Of a stretch of 64,000 bases of DNA, positions 26,667-34,872 are shown one piece after another. Under the pieces are notes generated by a model that saw nothing but the letters and a program-made list of their open reading frames with translations, had not been told where the DNA came from and did not search any database. The stretch's first letter is position 1; each line of letters begins with the position of its first letter. The translations under genes were made by a program, and so were the position numbers. The DNA is from Saccharospirillum sp965652395 (lineage in GTDB: Bacteria; Pseudomonadota; Gammaproteobacteria; Pseudomonadales; Natronospirillaceae): positions 22,171 through 86,170 of the forward strand of contig CBFGUW010000020.1 in NCBI GenBank assembly GCA_965652395.1, in the 5' to 3' direction.

Positions 26667-28151
26667 CTAGATCACGAACTTATCCATGAAGGCGTGAACC
26701 GGGGTTTGCTTCAGTTTGTCGGCGTCTTTGCACAGTTCGAAAATGGCCTGGCTGCGACCGGCGGGGAAGCGGGTTGCGAGGTTGGCCTTGAACTTTTGCT
26801 CCAGCAAGGGAATACCTTCCTCGCGACGGCGACGGTGACCGATCGGGTATTCGACGGCCACTTGCTCGGTGCTGCTGCCATCCTTGAAGAAAACCTGAAT
26901 GGCATTGGCGATGGAACGTTTTTCCGGCTCGTGATATTCGGCGCTGTAACGTTTGTCTTCGACGATTTCCATTTTTTCGCGCAGGGCGTCGATTTCCGGG
27001 TGGGCGGCGTGGAAGTCGTCTTCATAATGTTCAGCGAGGAGGTTGCCGAAGATCATCGGTACCGCAGCCATGTATTGCAAGCAGTGGTCCCGGTCTGCGG
27101 CGTTGGCGAGCGGGCCGACTTTACTGATGATGCGAATGGCGGATTCGTGCGTAGTGATGACGACCTTGTCGATCTCATCCAACCGGTCTTTCACCTGGGA
27201 GTGCAGTTTCACCGCAGCTTCAGCAGCGGTTTGGGCGTGGAATTCGGCTGGGAAGCTGATCTTGAACAGAACGTGTTCCATCACATAGCTGCCGTAGTCA
27301 CGCTGGAAGCTGAACTTGCGTTGTTCTTCGGGTTTCACCTGCTGGTCTTTGTTGGTTTTGCTGAACAATACATCGTAAAACCCCCACTGCGGTGCACTCA
27401 GAGCCCCGGGAATGCCCATTTCGCCGCGCATGGCGATATCGACCAGTCGAACCGCTCGGCTGGTGGCGTCACCGGCGGCCCAGCTTTTGCGCGAACCGGC
27501 ATTGGGGGCGTGGCGGTAGGTGCGCAGCGATTGGCCGTCGACCCAGGCATGCGAGAGTGCGCTGAGCAGTTGTTCGCGGTTGGCGCCCATGAGTTTGGCG
27601 ACGACGGCGGTGGAGGCGACTTTGACGAGGACGACGTGGTCGAGCCCGACTCGGTTGAAGGAGTTTTCGAGGGCGAGGACGCCTTGGATTTCGTGGGCTT
27701 TGATCATGGCTTCGAGCACGTCGGCCATGGTGAGGGGTTGTTCGCCGCGACTGATGCGGACTTGGGAGAGGTGGTCGGCGACGGCGAGGATGCCGCCGAG
27801 GTTGTCGGAGGGGTGGCCCCATTCGGCGGCGAGCCAGGTGTCGTTGTAGTCGAGCCAGCGGACGATGGCGCCGATGTCCCAGGCGGCTTTGACGGGGTCG
27901 AGGCGGAGTTGGGTTCCGGGGACGCGGGCGCCGTTGGGGACGACGGTGCCTTCGACGATGGGGCCGAGGTGTTTGGTGCATTCGGGGAAGCGCAGGGCCA
28001 ATAATCCGCAGCCGAGGGTGTCCATCAGGCAGTTGCGGGCGGTGTCCCAGGCTTCGTCACTGGTGATGTCATAATCCAATACGTAGTCGGCGATGTCCTG
28101 CAGGACCTGGTCATAATCCGGGCGATCATTCAGATCAACGTTGCTGCTCAT
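26667..28151 (-). CDS. prpD: 2-methylcitrate dehydratase PrpD
   Basis: 494 residues from the ATG at 28151 with ribosome site AGGAACAC. The frame is open for another 54 codons, but that part runs through repeat copy B and is not PrpD-like. MmgE/PrpD family blocks are present: LMDTLGCGLLALRFPECTKH, VRWLDYNDTWLAAEWGHPSDN and KISFPAEFHAQTAAEAA. The enzyme converts 2-methylcitrate to 2-methyl-cis-aconitate in propionate catabolism. No acnD or prpF follows, so this is the PrpD-type, not the AcnD-type, version of the pathway. Confidence 0.94.
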   Translation of the reverse strand: MSSNVDLNDRPDYDQVLQDIADYVLDYDITSDEAWDTARNCLMDTLGCGLLALRFPECTKHLGPIVEGTVVPNGARVPGTQLRLDPVKAAWDIGAIVRWLDYNDTWLAAEWGHPSDNLGGILAVADHLSQVRISRGEQPLTMADVLEAMIKAHEIQGVLALENSFNRVGLDHVVLVKVASTAVVAKLMGANREQLLSALSHAWVDGQSLRTYRHAPNAGSRKSWAAGDATSRAVRLVDIAMRGEMGIPGALSAPQWGFYDVLFSKTNKDQQVKPEEQRKFSFQRDYGSYVMEHVLFKISFPAEFHAQTAAEAAVKLHSQVKDRLDEIDKVVITTHESAIRIISKVGPLANAADRDHCLQYMAAVPMIFGNLLAEHYEDDFHAAHPEIDALREKMEIVEDKRYSAEYHEPEKRSIANAIQVFFKDGSSTEQVAVEYPIGHRRRREEGIPLLEQKFKANLATRFPAGRSQAIFELCKDADKLKQTPVHAFMDKFVI

Positions 28152-28220
28152 GGTGTGTTCCTGTTTTTTTACTGTGGTTTGTTTTGGTTGGGTGCCAGTG
28201 GGTGTAGGGGGCATTAGTCC

Positions 28221-28333
28221 GCGTCTGCTGCTGGGGGTGCTTGTCTGGGGTCGCCGTGAACCCCTCCATGGGGGCTTGGCCTCGGCATCCATGCCTCGGA
28301 CATCCCCAGACAAGCACCCCCAGCATCAGACGC
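28221..28333 (+). repeat. 113-nt nested palindromic repeat, copy B
   Basis: The 30-nt arms at 28221-28250 and 28304-28333 pair at 29 of 30 positions. The core 28251-28303 is 53 nt and contains CCCCTCCATGGGGG and GGCATCCATGCC hairpins. The core matches copy C at 51 of 53 positions, although the arms are clearly different. It lies in the prpC-prpD spacer, in the orientation opposite to transcription. The preceding flank TTAGTCC resembles the TTGGTCC in front of copies C and D. Confidence 0.9.
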
Positions 28334-28446
28334 TTACATTTGTGCCACCTTAAAATCCCATAAATTAAGACTGCAATCAGACAAACACCCTGGGTCCAAG
28401 CGGCCATTTTTGGGCCATAAATTCTTTCAGTCGGCAATGTCGTGAA

Positions 28447-28553
28447 GGGCCGTGGGGGAGTTTCGTGGAACAGCGGGCATGGATGCCCGCGGCCTGTTTA
28501 GCGGCACAGGGATGTGCCTCTAAACAGGGTGTAACGAAACTCACGCTCGGCCC
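28447..28553 (-). repeat. Divergent nested palindromic repeat, copy E (107 nt)
   Basis: The outer arms pair as GGGCC/GGCCC plus GAGTTTCGT/ACGAAACTC with a six-base internal mismatch. On the minus strand the core holds GTTTAG...CTAAAC enclosing CACA-TCCC-TGTG and then GCGGGCATCCATGCCCGC. Two hairpins in the same order, the GCATCC loop and a TGGTTCGGGCC flank relate it to copies A-D as a second subtype. It shares the 457-bp prpC-prpD spacer with copy B, which points the other way. Apart from these two repeats I see nothing in that spacer. Confidence 0.75.
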
Positions 28554-28608
28554 GAACCACTGCCACAAAAGTGCTAAAGCAAAGGCAGCTTGAGCCACAA
28601 AACCCTAA

Positions 28609-29736
28609 CTAGCCGCGCTCGGACAAAGGCACGAATTTCCGTAACTCGGGGCCGGTGTAGTCGGCGCTGGGACGGATAATTCGGTTGTTTTCACGCTGTT
28701 CTTTGATGTGGGCGGTCCATCCGCTGACTCTCGACATGACGAATATCGGTGTGAATAAAGCGGTAGGGATGCCCAAAGCGTGATAGGCGGAGGCGTGGAA
28801 GAAATCGGCGTTGCAGAAGAGTTCTTTTTCGCGCCACATGACTTCTTCGCAGCGAACGGAGATGTCGTACAGTTTTGTGTCGCCACTTTGCTCGGCGAGC
28901 TTGCGCGACCAATCTTTGATGATGGCGTTGCGTGGGTCTTTGGTACGGTAAATCGCGTGGCCGAAGCCCATGATTTTTTCTTTGTTTTCGAGCATTTTCA
29001 GGAGTTGTTGCTCGGCGTCGTCCGGGTCTTTGAAGCTTTGGATCATTTCCATGGCGGCTTCGTTGGCGCCGCCGTGCAGTGGACCGCGCAAGGTGCCGAT
29101 GGCGCCGGTGACGGCGCTGAATATGTCGGTGAGGGTGCTGGCGGCGACGCGGGCGTTGAAGGTGGAGGCGTTGAATTCATGCTCGGCGTAGAGGATGAGT
29201 GAGGCGTGCATGACTTTTACGTGAGTCGGGTCGGGTTGGCTTTGATGCAGCAGCGTTAAAAAGTGTTCGGCGATGCTGTCGGCGTTGCTGTCGGTTTCGA
29301 TGCGTTTGCCGTCTTTGGCGTGGTGGTGCCAGTAGCAGATGATGCCGGGGAAGGCGGCGAGCATGCGTTCGATTTTGTCGTCCTGCTGGGTGAAGTCGTC
29401 TTCGGGTTCGAGGACGCCGAGCATGGAGCAGCCGGTGCGCATGACGTCCATGGGGTGGGCGCTGGCGGGGATGCGTTCGAGGACGTCGCGCAGGGCTTGG
29501 GGCAACTGTCGTTTTTGGGCGAGTCGGGTTTTGTAGTTGTCCAATTCGCTGGCGGTGGGTAACTCACCATGCTGCAGCAGGTAGGCAACTTCTTCGAATT
29601 GGGCTTGGTCGGCGAGGCTTTGTATGTCGTAGCCGACGTAGGTGAGGCCGCTGCCGTCTTTGCCGACGGTGCAGAGCCGGGTTTCTCCGGCAACCTGTCC
29701 TCGTAGACCGGCGCCGCCGAGTGCTTTCTTAACCAT
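28609..29736 (-). CDS. prpC: 2-methylcitrate synthase PrpC
   Basis: 375 residues, the length of 2-methylcitrate synthases (true citrate synthases are about 425). The citrate-synthase catalytic residues are in place: His in GPLHGGANEAA, His in GFGHAIY and Asp in NADFFHASAYH. It condenses propionyl-CoA with oxaloacetate in the cytoplasm. It is the middle gene of gntR-prpB-prpC-prpD. The spacers on both sides are unusually long for an operon (457 and 296 bp) because repeats B, E and C lie in them. Confidence 0.95.
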   Translation of the reverse strand: MVKKALGGAGLRGQVAGETRLCTVGKDGSGLTYVGYDIQSLADQAQFEEVAYLLQHGELPTASELDNYKTRLAQKRQLPQALRDVLERIPASAHPMDVMRTGCSMLGVLEPEDDFTQQDDKIERMLAAFPGIICYWHHHAKDGKRIETDSNADSIAEHFLTLLHQSQPDPTHVKVMHASLILYAEHEFNASTFNARVAASTLTDIFSAVTGAIGTLRGPLHGGANEAAMEMIQSFKDPDDAEQQLLKMLENKEKIMGFGHAIYRTKDPRNAIIKDWSRKLAEQSGDTKLYDISVRCEEVMWREKELFCNADFFHASAYHALGIPTALFTPIFVMSRVSGWTAHIKEQRENNRIIRPSADYTGPELRKFVPLSERG

Positions 29737-29856
29737 GATTGACCTCCGGTTGTGTTCTTGTGTCGGGGTACGGCTTTGTTGAAGCCCCTTGATTGCTTTT
29801 CGTTAAGTTGGTTGCCTAGGTGTGTGATCCTTAGGCTACTTTATTGCCATTGGTCC

Positions 29857-29969
29857 GTGCCTACTGCCGGGGTAACCTCTCCGGGGTCGCCGTGTACCCG
29901 TCCATGGGGGCTTGGCCTCGGCATCCATGCCTCGGACATCCCCGGAGAGGTTACCCCGGCATCAGTCAC
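29857..29969 (+). repeat. 113-nt nested palindromic repeat, copy C
   Basis: A perfect 22-bp inner arm (29865-29886 with 29940-29961) is extended by 8 positions of which 5 pair. The core 29887-29939 is 53 nt and nearly identical to that of copy B. It is preceded by TTGGTCC, as is copy D. It lies in the prpB-prpC spacer, opposite to transcription. Confidence 0.9.
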
Positions 29970-30032
29970 TTGCATCTTAGCCCCCCTCGGGTAGCTAACG
30001 CGGACCACAGCACAGTAAAACAGTAAAAGCCC

Positions 30033-30911
30033 TTACTCTGTTTTAGTACTGGCGAACAGTGCGTCCAACTTGGCTTCGTAGTCGTGGTAACCGAGTACAT
30101 CGTAAAGCTCCATGCGGGTTTGCATGGTGTCTACAACGGCTTTCTGGTCGCCGTTTTGGTGAATGCTTTCGTAAACCTGGAGTGCCGCTTTGCTCATGGC
30201 GCGGAAGGCGCTGAGTGGGTAGAGCACCATCCCGACGCCGACTTCACCAAGTTCCTGTTGGTTGAACAGGGGCGTTTGGCCGAATTCAGTGATGTTGGCG
30301 AGTACGGGCACGTCTAGGGCGTCGGTGAAGGCTTTGTAGTCTTCGAGGGTGTGGACGGCTTCGGCGAAGATGCCGTCGGCACCGGCTTCGACGCAGGCGG
30401 TGGCGCGGTCGATGGCGGCTTGCAGACCTTCCTGGGCGAAGGCGTCGGTGCGGGCGATGACGAAGAATTGGTCGTCGTGCCGGGCGTCGACGCAGGATTT
30501 GATGCGGTCGACCATTTCAGCTTTGCTGACGATTTCTTTGTTGGGGCGGTGGCCACAGCGCTTTTGGAGGACCTGGTCTTCGATGTGAATGGCGGCGACG
30601 CCGGCGCGTTCCATTTCACGAATGGTGCGGGCGATGTTGAAGACGCCGCCGAAGCCGGTGTCGATGTCGACGAGCAGTGGCAGGTCGGTGGCGGCGGTGA
30701 TGCGGCGGGCGTCTTCGGTGACGTCGTTCAGGGTGGTGACGCCGAGGTCGGGCAGGCCGAAGGAGGCGTTGGCGACGCCGCCGCCGGATAGGTAAAGGGC
30801 CTGGTGACCGGCTCGTTCGGCGAGCATGGCGCAGTAGGCGTTGACGGCACCGACGATGGGCAGCGGCTTGTGGTTTTTCAGGGCTTGGCGAAAGCGGCTT
30901 CCGGCGGTCAT
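30033..30911 (-). CDS. prpB: 2-methylisocitrate lyase PrpB
   Basis: 292 residues from the ATG at 30911, which overlaps the GntR stop by four bases. ICL/PEP-mutase fold motifs are clear: NAYCAMLAERAGHQALYLSG, DIDTGFGG (metal-binding Asp residues), the catalytic KRCGH loop (DQVLQKRCGHRPNK) and the downstream Glu/Arg sites (ARTDAFAQEG). It splits 2-methylisocitrate into pyruvate and succinate, the last step of the methylcitrate cycle. The frame is open beyond 30911, but upstream sequence belongs to gntR. Confidence 0.95.
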   Translation of the reverse strand: MTAGSRFRQALKNHKPLPIVGAVNAYCAMLAERAGHQALYLSGGGVANASFGLPDLGVTTLNDVTEDARRITAATDLPLLVDIDTGFGGVFNIARTIREMERAGVAAIHIEDQVLQKRCGHRPNKEIVSKAEMVDRIKSCVDARHDDQFFVIARTDAFAQEGLQAAIDRATACVEAGADGIFAEAVHTLEDYKAFTDALDVPVLANITEFGQTPLFNQQELGEVGVGMVLYPLSAFRAMSKAALQVYESIHQNGDQKAVVDTMQTRMELYDVLGYHDYEAKLDALFASTKTE

Positions 30912-31579
30912 GAGTGGGTCTCCTCTGACTCTGGTTGAAGTTGTTCGAGCACTCGGCGGGCGGATCTTATGTGACGCTTCATGAGCAGGGAGGCGAGTTC
31001 GCCATCGCGCTGCCGGAGTGCTTCGTAAATGCGTTGATGTTCTTCCAGGGCCTGGCGGGGTCTGCGCCGCCGGTGGGCGGACTGGAAGCGGAACATGCGT
31101 ACCCGTTGGTACAGTTCGTCGCACAGCAGGCTGATGAGCCAACGGTTTCCGCTGGCTTGGATGATTTTGAAATGAAAGTCGAGATCACCGTCCTGCTGAA
31201 TGTAGAACCGGTCGTCCTGATCTTCCAGGTAAAGAGCGTGACGTTCTAGGACAGCGCCGAGTTCGTTGAGTTCGGTATCGGTCATTCGCTCGGCGGCGAG
31301 TTCGCAGGCGAGGGATTCGAGGTTTTCGCGGATCTGATACAGCTCGATGAGTTCCTGGCGGTCGAAACCGACAACCTGGGCACCTACGTGGGGGATTTTG
31401 CGGACGAGTTTGCGGCTTTCGAGTCGGTGCAGGGCTTCACGCAGTGGGCCGCGGCTGATGCCGAGTTCGCGGCTGAGGTCGGATTCGCGCAGGCGGCTGC
31501 GGGGCGCCAGTTGTCCGGTGACGATGGCGTCCAAGAGCTGTTGGTAGATTCGGTCGACTTGAGTTCTCGATTCCGTCAT
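30908..31579 (-). CDS. GntR-family (FCD) regulator of the prp operon
   Basis: 223 residues. The N-terminal winged helix (LRESDLSRELGISRGPLREA, LHRLESRKLVRKIPHVGAQV) is followed by an all-helical FCD ligand domain with metal-binding His and Asp residues (DLDFHFKIIQASGNRW). As the first gene of gntR-prpBCD, with a four-base overlap to prpB, it probably senses a methylcitrate-cycle intermediate and represses its own operon. Many gammaproteobacteria use this arrangement instead of sigma54-dependent PrpR. Two identical palindromes, one over its start codon, are likely its binding sites. Confidence 0.9.
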   Translation of the reverse strand: MTESRTQVDRIYQQLLDAIVTGQLAPRSRLRESDLSRELGISRGPLREALHRLESRKLVRKIPHVGAQVVGFDRQELIELYQIRENLESLACELAAERMTDTELNELGAVLERHALYLEDQDDRFYIQQDGDLDFHFKIIQASGNRWLISLLCDELYQRVRMFRFQSAHRRRRPRQALEEHQRIYEALRQRDGELASLLMKRHIRSARRVLEQLQPESEETHS

Positions 31580-31589
31580 TGTCTACAAT
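31578..31589. promoter_or_regulatory. GntR operator candidate 1 (over gntR start)
   Basis: ATTGT-CT-ACAAT is a perfect palindrome apart from its two central bases. It overlaps the ATG of the GntR gene at 31579. Bound repressor would block translation start or early elongation. The same 10-mer (TTGTAGACAA on the reverse strand) recurs 63 bp upstream. Confidence 0.65.
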
Positions 31590-31641
31590 ATTTGTGTTTT
31601 TCGGCATTAAAGACCATTAACACCGAGATTACAACGTACTT

Positions 31642-31651
31642 TTGTAGACAA
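31642..31651. promoter_or_regulatory. GntR operator candidate 2
   Basis: TTGT-AG-ACAA is the exact reverse complement of the 31579-31588 site. The centres are 63 bp apart, about six helical turns, which would allow cooperative binding or looping across the promoter. Confidence 0.65.
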
Positions 31652-31726
31652 TTAGTCGAATGAAGGAATGGGGGGGAGGCCTCCCCTCCCCCGGCTTTCC
31701 TTAGCGGTTTCCGGTATGGCGCCCTT

Positions 31727-33367
31727 TTACTGCTTTGTTATTTCGATATCGAATTCCACCGGATTGCTGTCGGAATTACCACGGTAATTCGTGCCATTAA
31801 AGATGCGAACCGCGTAGGTTCCAGCAGATAGGACTTTGGTCATCTCCGTACTGGTACTGTTGGTGCCAGGGCCGCCCGTGAAATCCAGACGTTCCTGGTC
31901 GTTGTAGAAGGTGATACCGCCGGAGTCGTCTTCATCTCCAAACAAACCAATGCGCAGCGAACCGCTGCCGCCGTTGCTGTAATTGTCCGCAAGAATGCGG
32001 TATTCGCCACTTTGACTGACGGTGAACTGATAATAGGCGTAGGCGGACATATCCGACCCGGTGGTGACGTTGTTACCAACCGTCCCTCTGTGTGTCTGGT
32101 CGAGAGTGAGTTGAACGGCTTCATCGAGTCGGGGGCCGCCTTCGGAGACCAGGAACCAGTTGACGAGGAGATGGTTGGGGCCGCCATCGCCGTAGGAGGG
32201 GGAAATGTAGGATTCAAGACAGTGGGCTTCGTTGGCGTCGAGCCGGTCGGTCACGCCTTCGGCGTGGCGGTTACCACTGCCCTGCCCGTAGCTGATGCCG
32301 CGATAGTCGCAGCCGTCCCGCTCATCGGCGTCGCGGTCTCGGTATAGCTCCCATTCGTTGGTGAAAGGGCTGTCTTCGTCGGCGTCGACGCTGACTTCGA
32401 GCCAATAGTGTCCGGCGGTCTGGGCGACGAATACGGCGGCGGTGCGGCGGTCACCGGGGTAGTTGTGACGATAGAACTCGGCCTGGGACTGTTGTTGGGT
32501 GCAAAAAACGGGTCGATTCCCGGCGTTGAGGTGCTGCAGGGCGCATTCGTCGAGTTTCCAGGCGAAGTCGGACTGGGTGGAATTGGGTGGCTCGGTGCTG
32601 TACTGGTTTTTAAGAGCCAGACGGGCATCGCTGAGCAGAGTGTCGTCCTGTTCGGCGTTGATCTGGCTGAACGCTTCGATTCCGTTACCGTTGATGGCGC
32701 CGTCGTCAGAGAAGTCATCGGCTATTGTGTCGAGTTGGCTTTGGTCGATACCGGCTTTTAATAGGGCGGCGGAGAACATCAGCAGGTTGGAACTGTCTTC
32801 TTCTGTGCTGCCAGCGGCCTGAAGCAGGTTCAGTTCGGTGGGGTTGGTGTCCAGGTCAAAGGCGGTTTTCAACTCGGTTCGTCCCTGTGCCAGGGCGGTG
32901 TCAAAGCCCTCGCCCTGCCCCATCAACACCTTGACGCGCTTGGCAATGAAGTGGGTGTAGAGGTTGACGTTGGTGGCCAGGGTTTGGCCATCGGCGAGCG
33001 GTGTTACCGCGAGCAGACGACGGTCCGTACCACTGAAGTTGGCCTGAACTTCGTTGAAGAAAGTGCCTTCTATGGCCAGTTGGGTGGCCCCCTCCCAACC
33101 GAGGCTGGTGAACTCGAACCGGCCACGCTCGTTGGTTTCGGTGGTGGCCTGCTCGGCACTTAGGCTACCGTCGTTTTCCAGGCGGGTGGCGGTGACGGTC
33201 TGCCCCAGTTGGAAGGGGCCTTTTTGCGCGGAGCCGGAAGTGGAACTCGAGGCGGCGTTATCGGTCTGGTCATTGCCTTCACCCTCGGAGCCGCTGCTGT
33301 TGCATCCCACCAGCAGGGCTGCGACGAGCATAAAAACCGAGGTCTGAACGCTGAGTGTTGTAGCCAT
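31727..33367 (-). CDS. Lipoprotein with C-terminal PPC-like domain
   Basis: 546 residues from the ATG at 33367. The lipoprotein signal TSVFMLVAALLVGC is followed by a low-complexity Ser/Gly/Glu linker. A carboxypeptidase-regulatory-like region (KGPFQLGQTVTATRLENDGS) and a helical middle come next. The C-terminus resembles a bacterial pre-peptidase (PPC) domain (YYQFTVSQSGEYRILADNYS, then VLSAGTYAVRIFNGTNYRGN). It is probably outer-membrane or cell-surface exposed. It lies directly downstream of the FG-GAP protein with a 38-bp gap and is probably cotranscribed. The function is not known. Confidence 0.7.
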   Translation of the reverse strand: MATTLSVQTSVFMLVAALLVGCNSSGSEGEGNDQTDNAASSSTSGSAQKGPFQLGQTVTATRLENDGSLSAEQATTETNERGRFEFTSLGWEGATQLAIEGTFFNEVQANFSGTDRRLLAVTPLADGQTLATNVNLYTHFIAKRVKVLMGQGEGFDTALAQGRTELKTAFDLDTNPTELNLLQAAGSTEEDSSNLLMFSAALLKAGIDQSQLDTIADDFSDDGAINGNGIEAFSQINAEQDDTLLSDARLALKNQYSTEPPNSTQSDFAWKLDECALQHLNAGNRPVFCTQQQSQAEFYRHNYPGDRRTAAVFVAQTAGHYWLEVSVDADEDSPFTNEWELYRDRDADERDGCDYRGISYGQGSGNRHAEGVTDRLDANEAHCLESYISPSYGDGGPNHLLVNWFLVSEGGPRLDEAVQLTLDQTHRGTVGNNVTTGSDMSAYAYYQFTVSQSGEYRILADNYSNGGSGSLRIGLFGDEDDSGGITFYNDQERLDFTGGPGTNSTSTEMTKVLSAGTYAVRIFNGTNYRGNSDSNPVEFDIEITKQ

Positions 33368-33405
33368 GGTCAACCTTTTTAAACTGTTGGTGTGTGGTGA
33401 ACGAG

Positions 33406-34770
33406 TCAGCATTGGCGGCGACGGAATCGGCCCAGCAGGCCGAATGTCAGCAGGGCGATTGGTCCAAGCACGCCACCGCCGCCGGTGTCTTCGGTGGTTT
33501 CGTTTTCCGGTTCCTCACCGTCGGCGTCATTGTCTCCTGTACCGTTATCGCCACCCTCCGTGTTGTCGCACAGCTGGTTTGAACCATTCTGAATGATCAC
33601 CAAATCGGCTGGGTCGGTGGAGTTGTAGTAAGGCGTACCGGCGACGGCGAGATCGGCTTTGGCGTCGCCGTTCAGGTCGGCGGCAGCAACCGCTTGAGCG
33701 TAGGCGTCGCAGCTTTCCACCGCTCCTGTCTGTTCCTGAAATTGGCCGTTTCCGTCGCCCAGATGCAGCCTGATCGCCCGGCCGTCGGCGATGATGAGGT
33801 CGTCGTGAGTGTCGTTGTCGACATCCGCGATCTCGATACGGATGCCGTTAAAGTCCAACGAAGAAGGGCTGAAGGTGCCGCCGGTATTGGTCCAGACGGA
33901 ATGCTGGTTACCGGAGACAGAGACTGTTGGCATGCTGTTGTAGTGGGTGCCGACGACATCCAAATCGCCATTGCCATCCAGGTCGGTGAAGCCAATGTCA
34001 CCGATGTCCCAGTCCGTCTGCAGGAAGGCCGACAGCGCGGCAAGTTCGGAACCGTCGTGCCGCCAAACCTGAATGCCGCCTGGGTAATCGGTGTCCGTGT
34101 CGCCATCTGAGACGCTGTAAGGCGTACAGCCTATTACAATCTCGTCCCCGGCAGAGCCAGCCAGATCGGCGTTTGCCACCGAGGTGCATTTGTAATCGCT
34201 CATGGTGTGCTGGTCCGGGTCGGTTGGGTAGCCGCTGGCCGAACCGTACCAGACCGACAGTGTGGAATGGTGGGTCAGAAAGCCGTCGTGCGTCAGCGCG
34301 ACCAGGTCCAAGTGGCTGTCATTGTTGAAATCGCCTGCGGCCCAGCCTCCGACCTCCTCACCGGAAAGACTGATATGGGCGATTTCCGAGAAGCCACCGC
34401 TACCGCTGTTTTCGAGAATGTGCGCGGTGGCGGTTTTGTAGCTGGATGCCCCCGCCATCATGAGATCGGGGATATTGTCGCCATTGGAATCGACCACCTG
34501 AAGGTTGGAAGTGTAGCTATTGCCGAGATCAACCCCGGCATTGGAAAACCGGCCGGTACCATCGTTCAGCCACAACTCACCATAATCGTCGTATTGACCA
34601 AAGACGAGATCCTGATCGCCATCATTGTCCGCATCGAGTGCGACTACGGCGTAGGACGAATCGTCCGAGAGGGCTTGAGTGGGTTCGAAAGTGGCGGCGT
34701 AAGCAAAACCACCCAGAGTGAATGCACTAAGAGTGAGAACGACCCCTGTCGGGGAAATCGAAACGAACAT
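33406..34770 (-). CDS. FG-GAP/VCBS repeat protein with GlyGly-CTERM sorting signal
   Basis: 454 residues with a signal peptide (VVLTLSAFTLGGFAYA). The mature part carries at least five FG-GAP/VCBS-type repeats with the calcium-binding pattern D-x-D-x-D (VALDADNDGDQDLVFGQYDD, VDSNGDNIPDLMMAG, DFNNDSHLDLVAL, DLDGNGDLDVVG, DLNGDAKADLAVAG), a beta-propeller. An acidic linker leads to GGGGVLGPIALLTFGLLGRF and then RRR, the rhombosortase-dependent GlyGly-CTERM tail. It is likely exported, processed and displayed or secreted through type II secretion. The ribosome site GGAGG sits well before the ATG. Confidence 0.83.
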   Translation of the reverse strand: MFVSISPTGVVLTLSAFTLGGFAYAATFEPTQALSDDSSYAVVALDADNDGDQDLVFGQYDDYGELWLNDGTGRFSNAGVDLGNSYTSNLQVVDSNGDNIPDLMMAGASSYKTATAHILENSGSGGFSEIAHISLSGEEVGGWAAGDFNNDSHLDLVALTHDGFLTHHSTLSVWYGSASGYPTDPDQHTMSDYKCTSVANADLAGSAGDEIVIGCTPYSVSDGDTDTDYPGGIQVWRHDGSELAALSAFLQTDWDIGDIGFTDLDGNGDLDVVGTHYNSMPTVSVSGNQHSVWTNTGGTFSPSSLDFNGIRIEIADVDNDTHDDLIIADGRAIRLHLGDGNGQFQEQTGAVESCDAYAQAVAAADLNGDAKADLAVAGTPYYNSTDPADLVIIQNGSNQLCDNTEGGDNGTGDNDADGEEPENETTEDTGGGGVLGPIALLTFGLLGRFRRRQC

Positions 34771-34872
34771 GCGGCCTCCTGCTGCGACTACGTTATATCA
34801 GCAGGCCAAGCTACCCTCGGTATCGAGTCTTGTCTGTGGTGCAGATGCACCACATTCAGGAGGCGTGTTGGT

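Noticed and set aside
26643..28004. Long open frame antisense to prpD (453 codons)
   Set aside because: Low-complexity composition, a typical shadow of GC-rich codons in prpD, which is itself clearly recognisable.
28152..28313. Upstream extension of prpD in frame
   Set aside because: The extension reads through repeat copy B and has no PrpD homology. The ATG at 28151 has a proper ribosome site.
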